A DNA stretch of 59,561 bases from Pseudooctadecabacter sp. (lineage in GTDB: Bacteria > Pseudomonadota > Alphaproteobacteria > Rhodobacterales > Rhodobacteraceae), in the NCBI RefSeq assembly GCF_020627745.1, contig NZ_JAHDGE010000013.1, positions 1 to 59,561 of the forward strand, written 5' to 3'. Position 1 is the stretch's first letter. Each line of letters starts with the position of its first letter. The translations under genes and the position numbers were made by a program. Shown here piece by piece: positions 37,385-46,453 of this stretch. A model generated the notes under the pieces. The model saw only the letters and a list, made by a program, of their open reading frames with translations. It did no database searches and was not told the origin of the DNA.

Positions 37385-38674
37385 TTACGGCAAAAGAATG
37401 GTCGTAAGGCTGAGCGCCATGACCTTGGCGGAGGCCACCATATCGGCCACGTCGATATATTCATCGGGTTTATGGGCCAGTTCCAGAATGCCCGGCCCAT
37501 AGGCGATGCAGTTTTTCAGCCGCCCGATCCGGTCAATGTGTTTTTGGTCGTAGGTGCCGGGGGAGGCCACGTAGTCGGGCGTCTTGCCCATCACGTCGCG
37601 GATGGCCTGTGTCACGGTTTGGACCACGGGCGCGTGTTTGTCTGTCATCGAGGGCAGGACGGAATTGAGTTCGCGCAGGGCGTAGGTGAAATTCGGCCGG
37701 TCGGATTTAAGTCCCTCCAACATCGCTGTGATTTCTCCGCGCACGGTGTCGAGGGGCTCTTCGACGAGAAAGCGGCGGTCGATGACGATGCGGCAGCTGT
37801 CCGGCACGCAATGGGCGGGCAGGCCGGTAAAGTCATCGGCCTGTTCGGCCTGACCGCCGTGGATGGAATTGATGTTCATGGTGGATTGCCGCGCGCCTTC
37901 GGGGACGACGGGCATATCTGTGCGGCGCTTGGCCATGGCGGGGAACAGCTCGGCCTCGAATTTCTCGAGCACGGCCCCCATGTGACGCACCGCGCAATCG
38001 CCCAAGAACGGCATGGAGCCATGGGCAATTTCGCCAAAGGTTTCGATTTCGGCCCACCAGCCGCCACGATGGCCCAGACAGATGCGGTCATGGCCTAGCG
38101 GTTCGGGAATGATCACGTGTTGCACGCGCGTAGGGTCAAAATAGCCCTGTTCGGCCAGATAGGCGACACCGCCGTAGCCGCCTGATTCCTCATCCGCCGT
38201 GCCGGAAATTTCGATGGCACCCGCGAAGTCGGGATATTCTTCCAAGAACGCTTCGGCGGCGATGACGGAGGTGGCAAGGCCCCCTTTCATATCGCAGGCC
38301 CCGCGCCCGTAGACGCGTCCGTCGATGAGGGCGCCGCCAAAAGGATCTTGCGTCCAGCCTTGGCCGACCTCAACCACATCCGTATGGCTGTTGAAATGCA
38401 CGGTGTCGCCGGGGGACGTGCCCTCGCGGCGGGCGACGATGTTCCAGCGGGGGTATCTGTCGCTGTCACCGGGGGTGCCGTGGGCGCGGATCAGTTGGGT
38501 GGCAAAGCCCGCAGCGCCCAAGCGACGGTCGAGATAATCGCAGATGTCGCGGTAGCAATCACCCGGTGGATTCAGTGTCGGAATGCGGATCAGATCCTGT
38601 GTCAGCGCGATCAGGTCGTCGGTTTTTGCATCTATGCGCGCCAGCAGGGCGCTGTGGGGATCAGGAGGGGTCAT
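37385..38674 (-). CDS. M20 family metallopeptidase/deacylase (ArgE/DapE-like)
   Basis: A 429-residue dinuclear zinc hydrolase of the M20 family, which removes acyl groups from amino acids or cleaves small peptides. The metal site is visible as FNSHTDVVEVGQGW (H-x-D), the second ligand in GRGACDMKGGLATSVIAAE, and the catalytic Glu pair in ISGTADEESGGYGG. The dimerisation domain follows in the middle. The pattern fits ArgE/succinyl-DapE-like enzymes, but the substrate is open. It is divergent from the plus-strand binding protein, with 164 bp between the starts. Confidence 0.9.
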   Translation of the reverse strand: MTPPDPHSALLARIDAKTDDLIALTQDLIRIPTLNPPGDCYRDICDYLDRRLGAAGFATQLIRAHGTPGDSDRYPRWNIVARREGTSPGDTVHFNSHTDVVEVGQGWTQDPFGGALIDGRVYGRGACDMKGGLATSVIAAEAFLEEYPDFAGAIEISGTADEESGGYGGVAYLAEQGYFDPTRVQHVIIPEPLGHDRICLGHRGGWWAEIETFGEIAHGSMPFLGDCAVRHMGAVLEKFEAELFPAMAKRRTDMPVVPEGARQSTMNINSIHGGQAEQADDFTGLPAHCVPDSCRIVIDRRFLVEEPLDTVRGEITAMLEGLKSDRPNFTYALRELNSVLPSMTDKHAPVVQTVTQAIRDVMGKTPDYVASPGTYDQKHIDRIGRLKNCIAYGPGILELAHKPDEYIDVADMVASAKVMALSLTTILLP

Positions 38675-38838
38675 CGGGTCAGACTGGCGCGGAACGGCTG
38701 GCGCTGCAAGCGGCAGCGCGGCAGAACGTTTAGCCGATTTGCTAAGCGATCAAACTTTCTACAAATGCGGTGCGGCGGCTTGACGCGGGGGGGAAACACG
38801 CCACTCTTTCCCGAAAGTCTGACCTTGGAGGGATCACT

Positions 38839-40419
38839 ATGACGCGACGCAATCTTGGCACAACGGCATTGATGGGGGCGGCGTTTGCAACGTTTGCCAT
38901 GGGGGCTCATGCGGAAACCCTGCGCTGGGCATCCACGACCGACCCGCAGACAATGGACCCCCATGCGGTCAATTCCGCACCGGTTCTGTCCTTTTTGAAC
39001 AACGTCTATGAAGGTCTGGTGCGCCGTGGTGAGGACATGTCGATCGAGCCGTCCTTGGCCACATCGTGGGAACCGCTGGAGGGCGAAAACGGCTGGCGTT
39101 TCACGCTGCGTGAAGGCGTGACCTTTCAGGACGGGTCGGATTTCACCGCCGAAGACGTGTTGTTTTCGTACCAGCGCGCATCTGATGAGGCCGCTGATGT
39201 GCGGTCGTGGTTCGCGCCTGTAAGTGACGTGCGGGTGGTCGATGACTTCACGATTGATTTTGTGACCACAGCGCCGAACCCGCTGTTTCCCGACAGCATC
39301 GCGAACTTCATGATCCTCGACAAAGACTGGGCCGAAGGCAACGATGCCGCCTTGCCTGCGCGCGACGCGGAAAACTTTGCGACCATGAACGTCAACGGCA
39401 CAGGGCCCTTCACGCTGGCCGGTCGTGACCCTGGTGTCCGCACCGTTCTGGTCCCGTTTGAGGGCTGGTGGGACGACGCCCAGCACAATGTGACCGAGGC
39501 CGTGTTTACGCCCATCGGCAATTCCGCGACCGGATTGGCAGCCCTTCTGTCAGGTGAGATTGATTTTATCCAGCCGATCCCCTTGCAGGACGTGGCGCAG
39601 GTCGAGGGCCGCGACGGGTTCAAGGTGCTGGAAGGCGAGGAAACCCGCGTGATCATGTTCGGCTTTGGTCATGAACATGATGCGCTTCTCTATTCCGCAG
39701 ACGTGACCGACGCCAATCCGTTCCAAGACCCACGTGTGCGACTGGCCGCCGCCCACGCGCTGGACATTGACAGCATCGACCGCGTGTTGTTCCGTGGCAA
39801 GATCGAGGCCGCCAACCAGTTGGTGCCCGAAGGCATTTCCGGCTATTCGGAGGCCAACACCGACCGTCCCGCCTATGATCCCGACCGCGCCCGCGAACTG
39901 CTGGCCGAGGCGGGCTATCCTGACGGGTTCTCCTTTGGTCTGAAGTGCACGAACGACCGCTACATCAACGATGAGGCGCTGTGCCGTGCGGCGGCGTCGA
40001 TGTTCGCAGCTGTGGGTCTGGATGCGGAGCTGACGACAGGCCCCGTGCGCGATTACTGGACGCAGTTGCGTGAGGACGATTTCGATATGTACCTGCTGGG
40101 CTGGTCGCCCGGCACCTTCGACATGGAACACCCCATTCGTTTCCTGATGCATTCTCAGGATGATGAGGCCAAGCTGGGGTCGTGGAACTTCGGCAATTAT
40201 TCAAACGCGCGCGTGGATGAATTGCTGCCGATGATCCAGCAAGAGATCGACCCCGCCGCCCGTCAGGCGATGATCGACGAGGTCGTGGCGATCACGCAAG
40301 AGGAGGTCGCCTATATCCCGCTCTATACCCAGCCGCTGATCTGGGCTGCCAAGGACAATATCGATCTGGTGCAACGTGCGGACAACTTCTTCATGTTGCG
40401 GTGGGTCACGGTCAACTGA
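38839..40419 (+). CDS. Second peptide-type ABC transporter, substrate-binding protein
   Basis: A 526-residue SBP family 5 protein with a signal peptide ending MGAHAE. The N terminus has TLRWASTTDPQTMDPHAVNS and FLNNVYEGLVRRGEDMS, typical of dipeptide-binding proteins. The lobe contains the DRVLFRGKIEAANQLVPEGISG segment and YDPDRARELLAEAGYPDGF, both family-typical. The ATG at 38839 has TTGGAGGG 8-10 bp upstream. It is the first gene of the plus-strand transporter operon and shares the divergent region with the M20 gene. Confidence 0.93.
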   Translation: MTRRNLGTTALMGAAFATFAMGAHAETLRWASTTDPQTMDPHAVNSAPVLSFLNNVYEGLVRRGEDMSIEPSLATSWEPLEGENGWRFTLREGVTFQDGSDFTAEDVLFSYQRASDEAADVRSWFAPVSDVRVVDDFTIDFVTTAPNPLFPDSIANFMILDKDWAEGNDAALPARDAENFATMNVNGTGPFTLAGRDPGVRTVLVPFEGWWDDAQHNVTEAVFTPIGNSATGLAALLSGEIDFIQPIPLQDVAQVEGRDGFKVLEGEETRVIMFGFGHEHDALLYSADVTDANPFQDPRVRLAAAHALDIDSIDRVLFRGKIEAANQLVPEGISGYSEANTDRPAYDPDRARELLAEAGYPDGFSFGLKCTNDRYINDEALCRAAASMFAAVGLDAELTTGPVRDYWTQLREDDFDMYLLGWSPGTFDMEHPIRFLMHSQDDEAKLGSWNFGNYSNARVDELLPMIQQEIDPAARQAMIDEVVAITQEEVAYIPLYTQPLIWAAKDNIDLVQRADNFFMLRWVTVN

Positions 40420-40442
40420 CCGGATAGAAAAGCAAACAGGCG

Positions 40443-41414
40443 ATGGTCTATTTCATCCTCAAACGGCTGGTTCAGTCGGTCTTTGTGATGCTGGCCGTCG
40501 CCTTTTTGGCGTTTTCGCTGTTCCGGTTCGTGGGCGATCCGGTCAGCCAGATGACGGGGGTGGAAACCTCTGTCGCGGATCAGGAAAAGCTGCGCGACGA
40601 TCTGGGGTTGAATGACCCGTTTGTTGTGCAATTTTATCGGTTCACGACCGATCTGTTGCAGGGCGATTTCGGGTTTTCCTACCGCACGCGCCAGCCTGTG
40701 GCGGATATGATCGCGGACCGGATTCCCGCGACGTTGGAATTAGGGATTGTGGCGCTGCTGATATCGCTCATCGTGGGGATACCGGCGGGGGTCTATACCG
40801 CGCTCAGGCCGAGGGGCGTGGCCACGCAGGCCATTTTGATGACCACGTTGGTGGGCGTGTCGATCCCCACCTTTGTCATTGGCATCATGTTGATTTTCAT
40901 CTTCGGGGTGCAGCTGGGCTGGTTGCCGACCTTTGGGCGCAGTGGCACGGTGCAGATCGGCGGCTGGGAAAGTTCGCTGTTCACCATCGAAGGATGGCGG
41001 TCGCTGCTGCTGCCGGCGATCACGCTGGGGGTCTATCAACTGACCCTGACCATGCGCCTTGTGCGCGCCGAGATGATGGAGGTTATGCGGTCCGACTACA
41101 TCCGGTTCGGCATGGCGCGCGGGGTGCCCATGGGGCGGCTGCATTACCGTCACGCGCTGGCCAATACGATGGTGCCGGTGATTACCATTATCGGGTTGCA
41201 GTTCGGCGGCGTCATCGCCTTTTCCATCGTCACCGAAAGCGTCTTTCAATGGCCCGGCATGGGGCTGCTGTTTCTGGAATCCATCCGCTTTGTCGATATC
41301 CCTGTCATGGGCGTCTATCTGGTCGTCATCGCGTTTTTCTTTGTGTTGGTGAACTTGGTCGTGGACCTGCTTTACGTGGCCATTGACCCGCGCTTGCGGG
41401 TGAGGGACGTGTGA
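40443..41414 (+). CDS. Second peptide-type ABC transporter, permease (DppB-like)
   Basis: A 323-residue permease of the DppB/OppB branch with about six helices. Signature parts are the N-terminal MVYFILKRLVQSVFVMLAVA, the periplasmic LGLNDPFVVQFYRFTTDLLQGDFG, and the EAA loop RFGMARGVPMGRLHYRHALANTM. It follows the binding-protein gene by 23 bp. Its stop overlaps the next start as TGATG. Confidence 0.94.
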   Translation: MVYFILKRLVQSVFVMLAVAFLAFSLFRFVGDPVSQMTGVETSVADQEKLRDDLGLNDPFVVQFYRFTTDLLQGDFGFSYRTRQPVADMIADRIPATLELGIVALLISLIVGIPAGVYTALRPRGVATQAILMTTLVGVSIPTFVIGIMLIFIFGVQLGWLPTFGRSGTVQIGGWESSLFTIEGWRSLLLPAITLGVYQLTLTMRLVRAEMMEVMRSDYIRFGMARGVPMGRLHYRHALANTMVPVITIIGLQFGGVIAFSIVTESVFQWPGMGLLFLESIRFVDIPVMGVYLVVIAFFFVLVNLVVDLLYVAIDPRLRVRDV

Positions 41415-42319
41415 TGGTGGACTGGCTCAAACGCCGCGAAGGGGTGTGGTTGTTCGTTCATTCCCCCGCTGCGATTGTTGCGGCGATTGTGGCGCTTGCG
41501 ATCATTCTGGGGGCGGTCTTCGCGCCGTGGATTGCGCAAGTCGACCCCTATGATTTGTCGTCGTTCAGCCTGTTTGACGGGCTGCTGCCGCCTGTGTGGG
41601 AAGACGGCGCGAACCCCAAGTACCTGCTGGGCACGGACGATCAGGGGCGGGATATGATCTCGTCGATCCTGTACGGGGCACGACTGTCGCTGGTCATCGG
41701 GATTTCCGCGCTGACCATTGCCGCCGTATTGGGGGTGGGGCTGGGCCTTGCCGCAGGGTTCTACGGCGGACGGTTTGACGCGGTGGTCATGCGGATTGCC
41801 GATGTGCAGCTGGCGCTGCCCGCGATCCTGACGGCACTGTTGATTGACGGCATCGCGCGGGGCGTGTTGCCTGCATCGGTGCAGGCGGACCTGCGGGTCG
41901 CGGTGCTGACGCTGGCGATTGCGTTGTCGCTTTGGGTGAATTTTGCACGCACGGCGCGGGCGTCCACCTTTGTGCAGATGCAAAAGGAATACGTGCAGGC
42001 GGCGATCATGATGGGCCAGCGGCCCGTGCGGATCATGTTTGTGCACATTCTGCCCAACATCCTTGGGCCTTTGCTGGTGATCATGACCGTCGATCTGGCC
42101 AGCGCCATCTTGCTGGAGGCCACACTGTCGTTCCTTGGCATCGGCCTGCCTGCGGACAGCCCCAGCCTTGGCACGCTGATCCGCATCGGAATGCAGTTCT
42201 TGCTGTCGGGGGAATGGTGGATTTTGTGGATTCCGACGCTGTTTCTGGTCGCCTTGGTCGTGTCCATTAACATCCTTGGCGACTTCCTGCGCGATGTCTT
42301 TAACCCGAGGCTGCGCTGA
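41414..42319 (+). CDS. Second peptide-type ABC transporter, permease (DppC-like)
   Basis: A 301-residue permease of the DppC/OppC branch. The LLGTDDQGRDMISSILYGAR segment (about 74-93) and the EAA loop QAAIMMGQRPVRIMFVHILPNI are the family markers. I chose the ATG at 41414; an adjacent GTG at 41411 would add one residue. It ends inside the ATG of the following ATPase gene. Confidence 0.93.
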   Translation: MVDWLKRREGVWLFVHSPAAIVAAIVALAIILGAVFAPWIAQVDPYDLSSFSLFDGLLPPVWEDGANPKYLLGTDDQGRDMISSILYGARLSLVIGISALTIAAVLGVGLGLAAGFYGGRFDAVVMRIADVQLALPAILTALLIDGIARGVLPASVQADLRVAVLTLAIALSLWVNFARTARASTFVQMQKEYVQAAIMMGQRPVRIMFVHILPNILGPLLVIMTVDLASAILLEATLSFLGIGLPADSPSLGTLIRIGMQFLLSGEWWILWIPTLFLVALVVSINILGDFLRDVFNPRLR

Positions 42320-44016
42320 TGTTGGTGATCAAGGATCTGGCCGTAAAGTTCCCGTCGCGGTTTGGCGATTTTACCGCGATTGAGGACGTGGATATGGTCA
42401 TCCGTCCCGGTGAAATTCACGGGTTGGTGGGGGAAAGCGGTGCGGGGAAATCGACCGTTGGGGCCGCCGTCATCGGGCTGTTGTCCAGCCCCGGATATAT
42501 CGCGGGGGGTGAGATTTCGCTGGGTGACACCGACCTTCGCACGCTGACCCCGTCCGAGGCCCACGCCGTGCGCGGCGACCGGATTTCGATGATCTTTCAG
42601 GACCCGCAGACATCCCTCAACCCGCTGATGACGATTGAAGATCAGCTGATTGAGACCATTCAGGCCCATTCCGATGTGACCCATGCAGAGGCCCTTAAAC
42701 GCGCCGTTGATTTATTGGAGGAGATCGGGATTAAGGATGCGGCCAAACGCATCAAGGCCTATCCGCACCAGTTTTCGGGGGGCATGCGCCAGCGGGTCGT
42801 GATCGCTCTGGCCATTTGCACGGACCCCGAACTGATTATCGCGGATGAACCCACAACGGCGCTGGATGTTGCGGTGCAATCCCAAGTGCTGGACCTGATC
42901 AAACGATTGGCGCGGGACCGCGATATCGCCTTCATGCTGATCACCCACGACATCGGCGTGATTGCGCAAGTGGCCGACCGCGTGACGGTCATGCGCCATG
43001 GCAAAGTCATGGAAAGCGGGGAGACGCGGCAGGTGCTGGGCGCGCCGGAACACCCCTATACCCGCGCGCTGATGGATGCGGTCCCGCCGCTGGACCGCCG
43101 GATTGATCGGTTTCGCGTGCCCGAAGAGGCGCCGATTGCGGGCGATGGCCCGACGGGGAACCTGGCGGAAGACTGGTTGCTGGAGGGCCAACGGTCCGAC
43201 CTGTTGGGCCTGAAACTCACCGACCTGACCGTCACCTTTGCCGCCCCGCGCACGTCGATTTTCCGCAAACCGGACCCTTACGTGGCCCTAGATAACGTGA
43301 GCCTGACGGTGCGTCCCGGCACGATTATGGGGCTGGTGGGTGAAAGCGGGTCGGGCAAATCCACGCTCGCCAAGGCCATCACCGGGCTGGTCAGCCCTGC
43401 GTCCGGTGAGATGCGTTTAGGGGATGCGGAATTGCCCTATGGCAAGACACGCAGCCGCTATCACCCGTCGCGGCAACTGATCCAGATGGTGTTTCAGGAC
43501 CCGTATTCGAGCCTGAATTCCCGCCACCGGATCGGGGATATCTTGGAGGAGCCTTTGTGGTTCTATGGGTTTGTCACCGAGAGGGCAGAGCGGCGGCGGC
43601 TGGCGGCGGCCATGCTGGAACTGGTGGGCATGGCGCCGGATGCGATTGACAAATACCCCCATCAGTTTTCGGGGGGTCAGCGGCAACGGATCGCTGTGGC
43701 GCGTGCGCTTTTGGCGCGGCCACGGTTCTTGATTTGTGACGAGCCGACGTCGGCGCTGGATGTGTCGATACAGGCGGAAATCCTGAACCTGCTAAAGGAT
43801 TTGCAATCGACCTTTGGCCTGACGATCCTGTTCATCAGCCACAATCTGGCTGTGGTGCGCCAGATGGCCGATGACACGGCAGTGTTGCGGGCCGGACGGA
43901 TCGAAGAGGTGTCTTCGACCGAGAACCTTTATGAAAACCCGCAGGCCGATTACACGCGGTCGCTGCTGTCGCTGACGCCGGTGATGCCCAAGGACTGGGT
44001 CGCGCGCGGGTCCTGA
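42319..44016 (+). CDS. Second peptide-type ABC transporter, fused double ATPase
   Basis: A 565-residue fused double ABC ATPase. First module: GESGAGKS near residue 39, [33 protein letters not shown]. Second module: GESGSGKS near residue 342, [32 protein letters not shown], and ILFISHNLAVVRQMADD. It completes the plus-strand importer. The operon does not contain an outer-membrane component, as is usual. Confidence 0.95.
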   Translation: MLVIKDLAVKFPSRFGDFTAIEDVDMVIRPGEIHGLVGESGAGKSTVGAAVIGLLSSPGYIAGGEISLGDTDLRTLTPSEAHAVRGDRISMIFQDPQTSLNPLMTIEDQLIETIQAHSDVTHAEALKRAVDLLEEIGIKDAAKRIKAYPHQFSGGMRQRVVIALAICTDPELIIADEPTTALDVAVQSQVLDLIKRLARDRDIAFMLITHDIGVIAQVADRVTVMRHGKVMESGETRQVLGAPEHPYTRALMDAVPPLDRRIDRFRVPEEAPIAGDGPTGNLAEDWLLEGQRSDLLGLKLTDLTVTFAAPRTSIFRKPDPYVALDNVSLTVRPGTIMGLVGESGSGKSTLAKAITGLVSPASGEMRLGDAELPYGKTRSRYHPSRQLIQMVFQDPYSSLNSRHRIGDILEEPLWFYGFVTERAERRRLAAAMLELVGMAPDAIDKYPHQFSGGQRQRIAVARALLARPRFLICDEPTSALDVSIQAEILNLLKDLQSTFGLTILFISHNLAVVRQMADDTAVLRAGRIEEVSSTENLYENPQADYTRSLLSLTPVMPKDWVARGS

Positions 44017-44334
44017 TATCTGGACAGGACAGGCTGTCTGGTGGCCATGACACCCTTAATTTGCTGCGTATTCAAGGGCGTCCGTTGGGGCGAAACATTC
44101 TTTCAACATAATTCTTGCAACCGGTTGCAAACTCTCTAGAGTGATCAGTGGCGAAAGTGGGAATCGCTTAGTGCCGCGGCGAGGAGGCCGCAGCATTCAG
44201 GGAACGAACATCAGGTTGGGAGACCTGAGATGTCCGCTTTCAACATGAAACGGCCTTGTCATGCGCAGGTGTGGCAGGGCTCCGGTGAGATCAAAAATGA
44301 GGCGCGCCGGACGCCTGTTCCTAGGGAGGACACC
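44017..44334 (+). promoter_or_regulatory. Control region and long leader upstream of the sugar/cyclitol ABC operon
   Basis: 318 bp without a convincing gene. It holds the LacI-type operator (44115-44130), a candidate promoter where the operator's first half, TTGCAA at 44115-44120, serves as a -35 element with a weak TAGAGT at 44137-44142 (16-bp spacer), and then a leader of about 190 nt before the binding-protein start. The leader has two small hairpins, GCGGC/GCCGC near 44174-44190 and CAGGT/ACCTG near 44211-44226, and a GGAGGA ribosome site at 44325-44330. The promoter assignment is a guess from spacing. Confidence 0.5.
44115..44130. promoter_or_regulatory. LacI-type operator upstream of the ABC operon
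   Basis: Perfect 16-bp palindrome TTGCAACCGGTTGCAA with a central CG step, the layout of LacI/GalR-family operators. It lies 204 bp upstream of the binding-protein start. The same 16 bp recurs upstream of the minus-strand Gfo/Idh gene near 51465. The LacI-type gene between them is the obvious candidate regulator. Confidence 0.85.
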
Positions 44335-45270
44335 ATGAACAAACTTATCCTTGCGACCGGTATCACGGCACTGATGGCAACATCCGCCATGGCCCAGACC
44401 ATCGGCGCATCCATTGCCCGTTTTGACGACAACGGCCTGACCATCATGCGCAACGGCATGACCGACCACATCGGCACGCTGGACGGTGTTGAACTGCAGA
44501 TGGAAGACGCCCAGGACGACGTGGCGCGCCAGCTGGACCAGATCAACAACTTCATCGCCGCTGGCGTGGACGCGATCATCGTGAACGCTGTTGACACCAA
44601 CGCGACCGAGGCAATGTCCAACGCAGCCGCCTCTGCCGGTGTGCCGCTGGTTTACGTCAACCGTCAGCCCATCAACATGGACACGTTGCCCGAAGGTCAG
44701 GCGTTTGTTGCGTCTAACGAGATCGAATCCGGCACGCTTCAGGCGTTCCAGATTTGCCGCAACCTGCGCGCTGAAGGCAAATCCGGTGGTGCAACCGGCT
44801 ATCTGATGAACGGTCAGCTGTCCAACCAGGCCGCCGTGCAGCGGTCCAAGGACGTCTATGACGTGATCGGCATGGACATGTGTAACTTCATGACCCTGAT
44901 CGACGAGCAGACAGCAAACTGGTCCCGCGACGAAGCACAAGACCTTATGACCAACTGGATGTCCTCCGGTGAGCCCTTCGATTTCGTCATCGCCAACAAC
45001 GACGAAATGGCTGTGGGTGCGATCCAGGCCATGAAGGCAAACGGCATCGACATGGCTGACGTGCAGGTCGGTGGCGTGGACGCGACACCTGACGCGCTGG
45101 TGGCGATGTCTGCTGGTGATCTGGACGTGACCGTGTTCCAGGACCTTGCAGGTCAGGGCGCGGGCTCCATCGACACTGCGCTGGCGCTGGCCGCGGGTGA
45201 GGACGTGGACAAGACAGTCTTCATCCCGTTCATCCTGGTCACACCTGAGAACGCTGCTGAATACCAGTAA
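44335..45270 (+). CDS. Sugar/cyclitol ABC transporter, periplasmic binding protein
   Basis: A 311-residue periplasmic binding protein of the ribose/inositol class (peripla_BP_4 type). The signal peptide ends TSAMAQT. The mature N terminus (IGASIARFDDNGLTIMRNGM) and RQLDQINNFIAAGVDAIIVN match inositol- and ribose-type binding proteins, with IDMADVQVGGVDATPDAL later. I chose the ATG at 44335, with GGAGGA before it; the frame is open further upstream but that part is leader. It is followed by a hairpin that may protect this cistron. Confidence 0.92.
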   Translation: MNKLILATGITALMATSAMAQTIGASIARFDDNGLTIMRNGMTDHIGTLDGVELQMEDAQDDVARQLDQINNFIAAGVDAIIVNAVDTNATEAMSNAAASAGVPLVYVNRQPINMDTLPEGQAFVASNEIESGTLQAFQICRNLRAEGKSGGATGYLMNGQLSNQAAVQRSKDVYDVIGMDMCNFMTLIDEQTANWSRDEAQDLMTNWMSSGEPFDFVIANNDEMAVGAIQAMKANGIDMADVQVGGVDATPDALVAMSAGDLDVTVFQDLAGQGAGSIDTALALAAGEDVDKTVFIPFILVTPENAAEYQ

Positions 45271-45289
45271 GCCTATCGGCACATGATCC

Positions 45290-45315
45290 GAGGCGGCGCG
45301 TTTCAGCGCCGCCTC
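45290..45315 (+). terminator. Intercistronic hairpin after the binding-protein gene
   Basis: GAGGCGGCGC at 45290-45299 and its complement at 45306-45315 form a 10-bp stem with a 6-nt loop, 20 bp after the stop. No T run follows, so it more likely stabilises the binding-protein mRNA than stops transcription fully. High binding-protein to permease ratios are common in such importers. Confidence 0.65.
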
Positions 45316-45362
45316 ACCCCATAAAATTCCCCGAAAAATGCTGAGGACATAAGGAGCAACCG

Positions 45363-46442
45363 ATGGCGGATACGTCCCACGGAACAGGCGGGCTGACGTT
45401 CGACAAGACAAAGCGGTCCTTGCCCGGTGAGATCAACATCTTCCTGGCTTTGATCATCATTGTGGTGATCTTTGAGGTTCTGGGGCAGGTGCTGCCCTAT
45501 ATGAACGGGCAGAGCTTTCTGTTCGACACTCAAGACCGGTTCGACAGCATTTTCAACGAAGCGCGCTTGCGCATCATTATCCTTCAGGTGTCGATCATCG
45601 GCATCATCGCGCTGGGGGTCACACAGGTGATTATCCTCGGCGGGATTGATCTGTCTTCCGGCCCCTTGGTGGGGGCGACGGCGATGATCGTGATGTCCTT
45701 TGCGCAGACCGAACTGGTCAACGGCAACCCTAACCCCAAGGCGGTGTTTGATTGGGCTTTTGATCTGCCGGTGATCCTGCCGGTGCTGGTGGGCCTTGCC
45801 TTTGGTGCGTTCATCGGGGCGATCAACGGATCGCTCATTGCCTTCACCCGCATCCCGCCGTTCATCGCGACCTTGGGCATGTTCCTGATCTGTCGCGGCA
45901 TCGCACAGGCGTGGACACGCGGCCAGCCGGTTTCCTTCCCGACAGAAAGCTACGCGACTTTGGGCAAATCCATGAATCCGGTGTTCTGGTTCATCGGCCT
46001 CGCCATCGTGCTCCACTTTGTGATGAAATATACGCTTTACGGCAAACACACCTATGCGATCGGATCAAACGAGGACGCAGCCCGGATGTCCGGCATCAAC
46101 GTCCAGCGCCACAAGGTGCGGGTCTATATGGTGGCGTCGATGCTGGCGGCTTTTGCGGCGATCATCCTGTCGTCCAAGAACCTCACAGCGCAATCCGGCA
46201 TGGGCATCTTTTACGAACTTTACGCCATCGCCATGGCCGTCATCGGGGGCGTGTCCCTGACCGGCGGGCGCGGGTCGATTGTGGGCACAGTGCTGGGGGC
46301 GATGGTCTTTGGCGTCATCCAGTCGGGCTTTACCTACGTCAAACTGGACGCCTTCTATCAGCTGATGGCCATGGGGGCGATCATCATCAGCGCCGTGGTC
46401 CTTGATAAAATGCGCCAAGAGCGCGCAACATCCAGACGTTAA
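45363..46442 (+). CDS. Sugar/cyclitol ABC transporter, permease (RbsC-like)
   Basis: A 359-residue permease of the branched ribose/xylose/inositol class with about ten hydrophobic segments. Markers are IIALGVTQVIILGGIDLSSGP in the N-terminal third, RIPPFIATLGMFLICRGIA in the middle, and IYGSNEDAARMSGIN-type plus GVSLTGGRGSIVGTVLGAM in the last third. The start has GGAG upstream (AAGGAGC). It belongs with the ATPase that starts 11 bp downstream. Confidence 0.93.
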   Translation: MADTSHGTGGLTFDKTKRSLPGEINIFLALIIIVVIFEVLGQVLPYMNGQSFLFDTQDRFDSIFNEARLRIIILQVSIIGIIALGVTQVIILGGIDLSSGPLVGATAMIVMSFAQTELVNGNPNPKAVFDWAFDLPVILPVLVGLAFGAFIGAINGSLIAFTRIPPFIATLGMFLICRGIAQAWTRGQPVSFPTESYATLGKSMNPVFWFIGLAIVLHFVMKYTLYGKHTYAIGSNEDAARMSGINVQRHKVRVYMVASMLAAFAAIILSSKNLTAQSGMGIFYELYAIAMAVIGGVSLTGGRGSIVGTVLGAMVFGVIQSGFTYVKLDAFYQLMAMGAIIISAVVLDKMRQERATSRR

Positions 46443-46453
46443 GGGAGGCCGAC

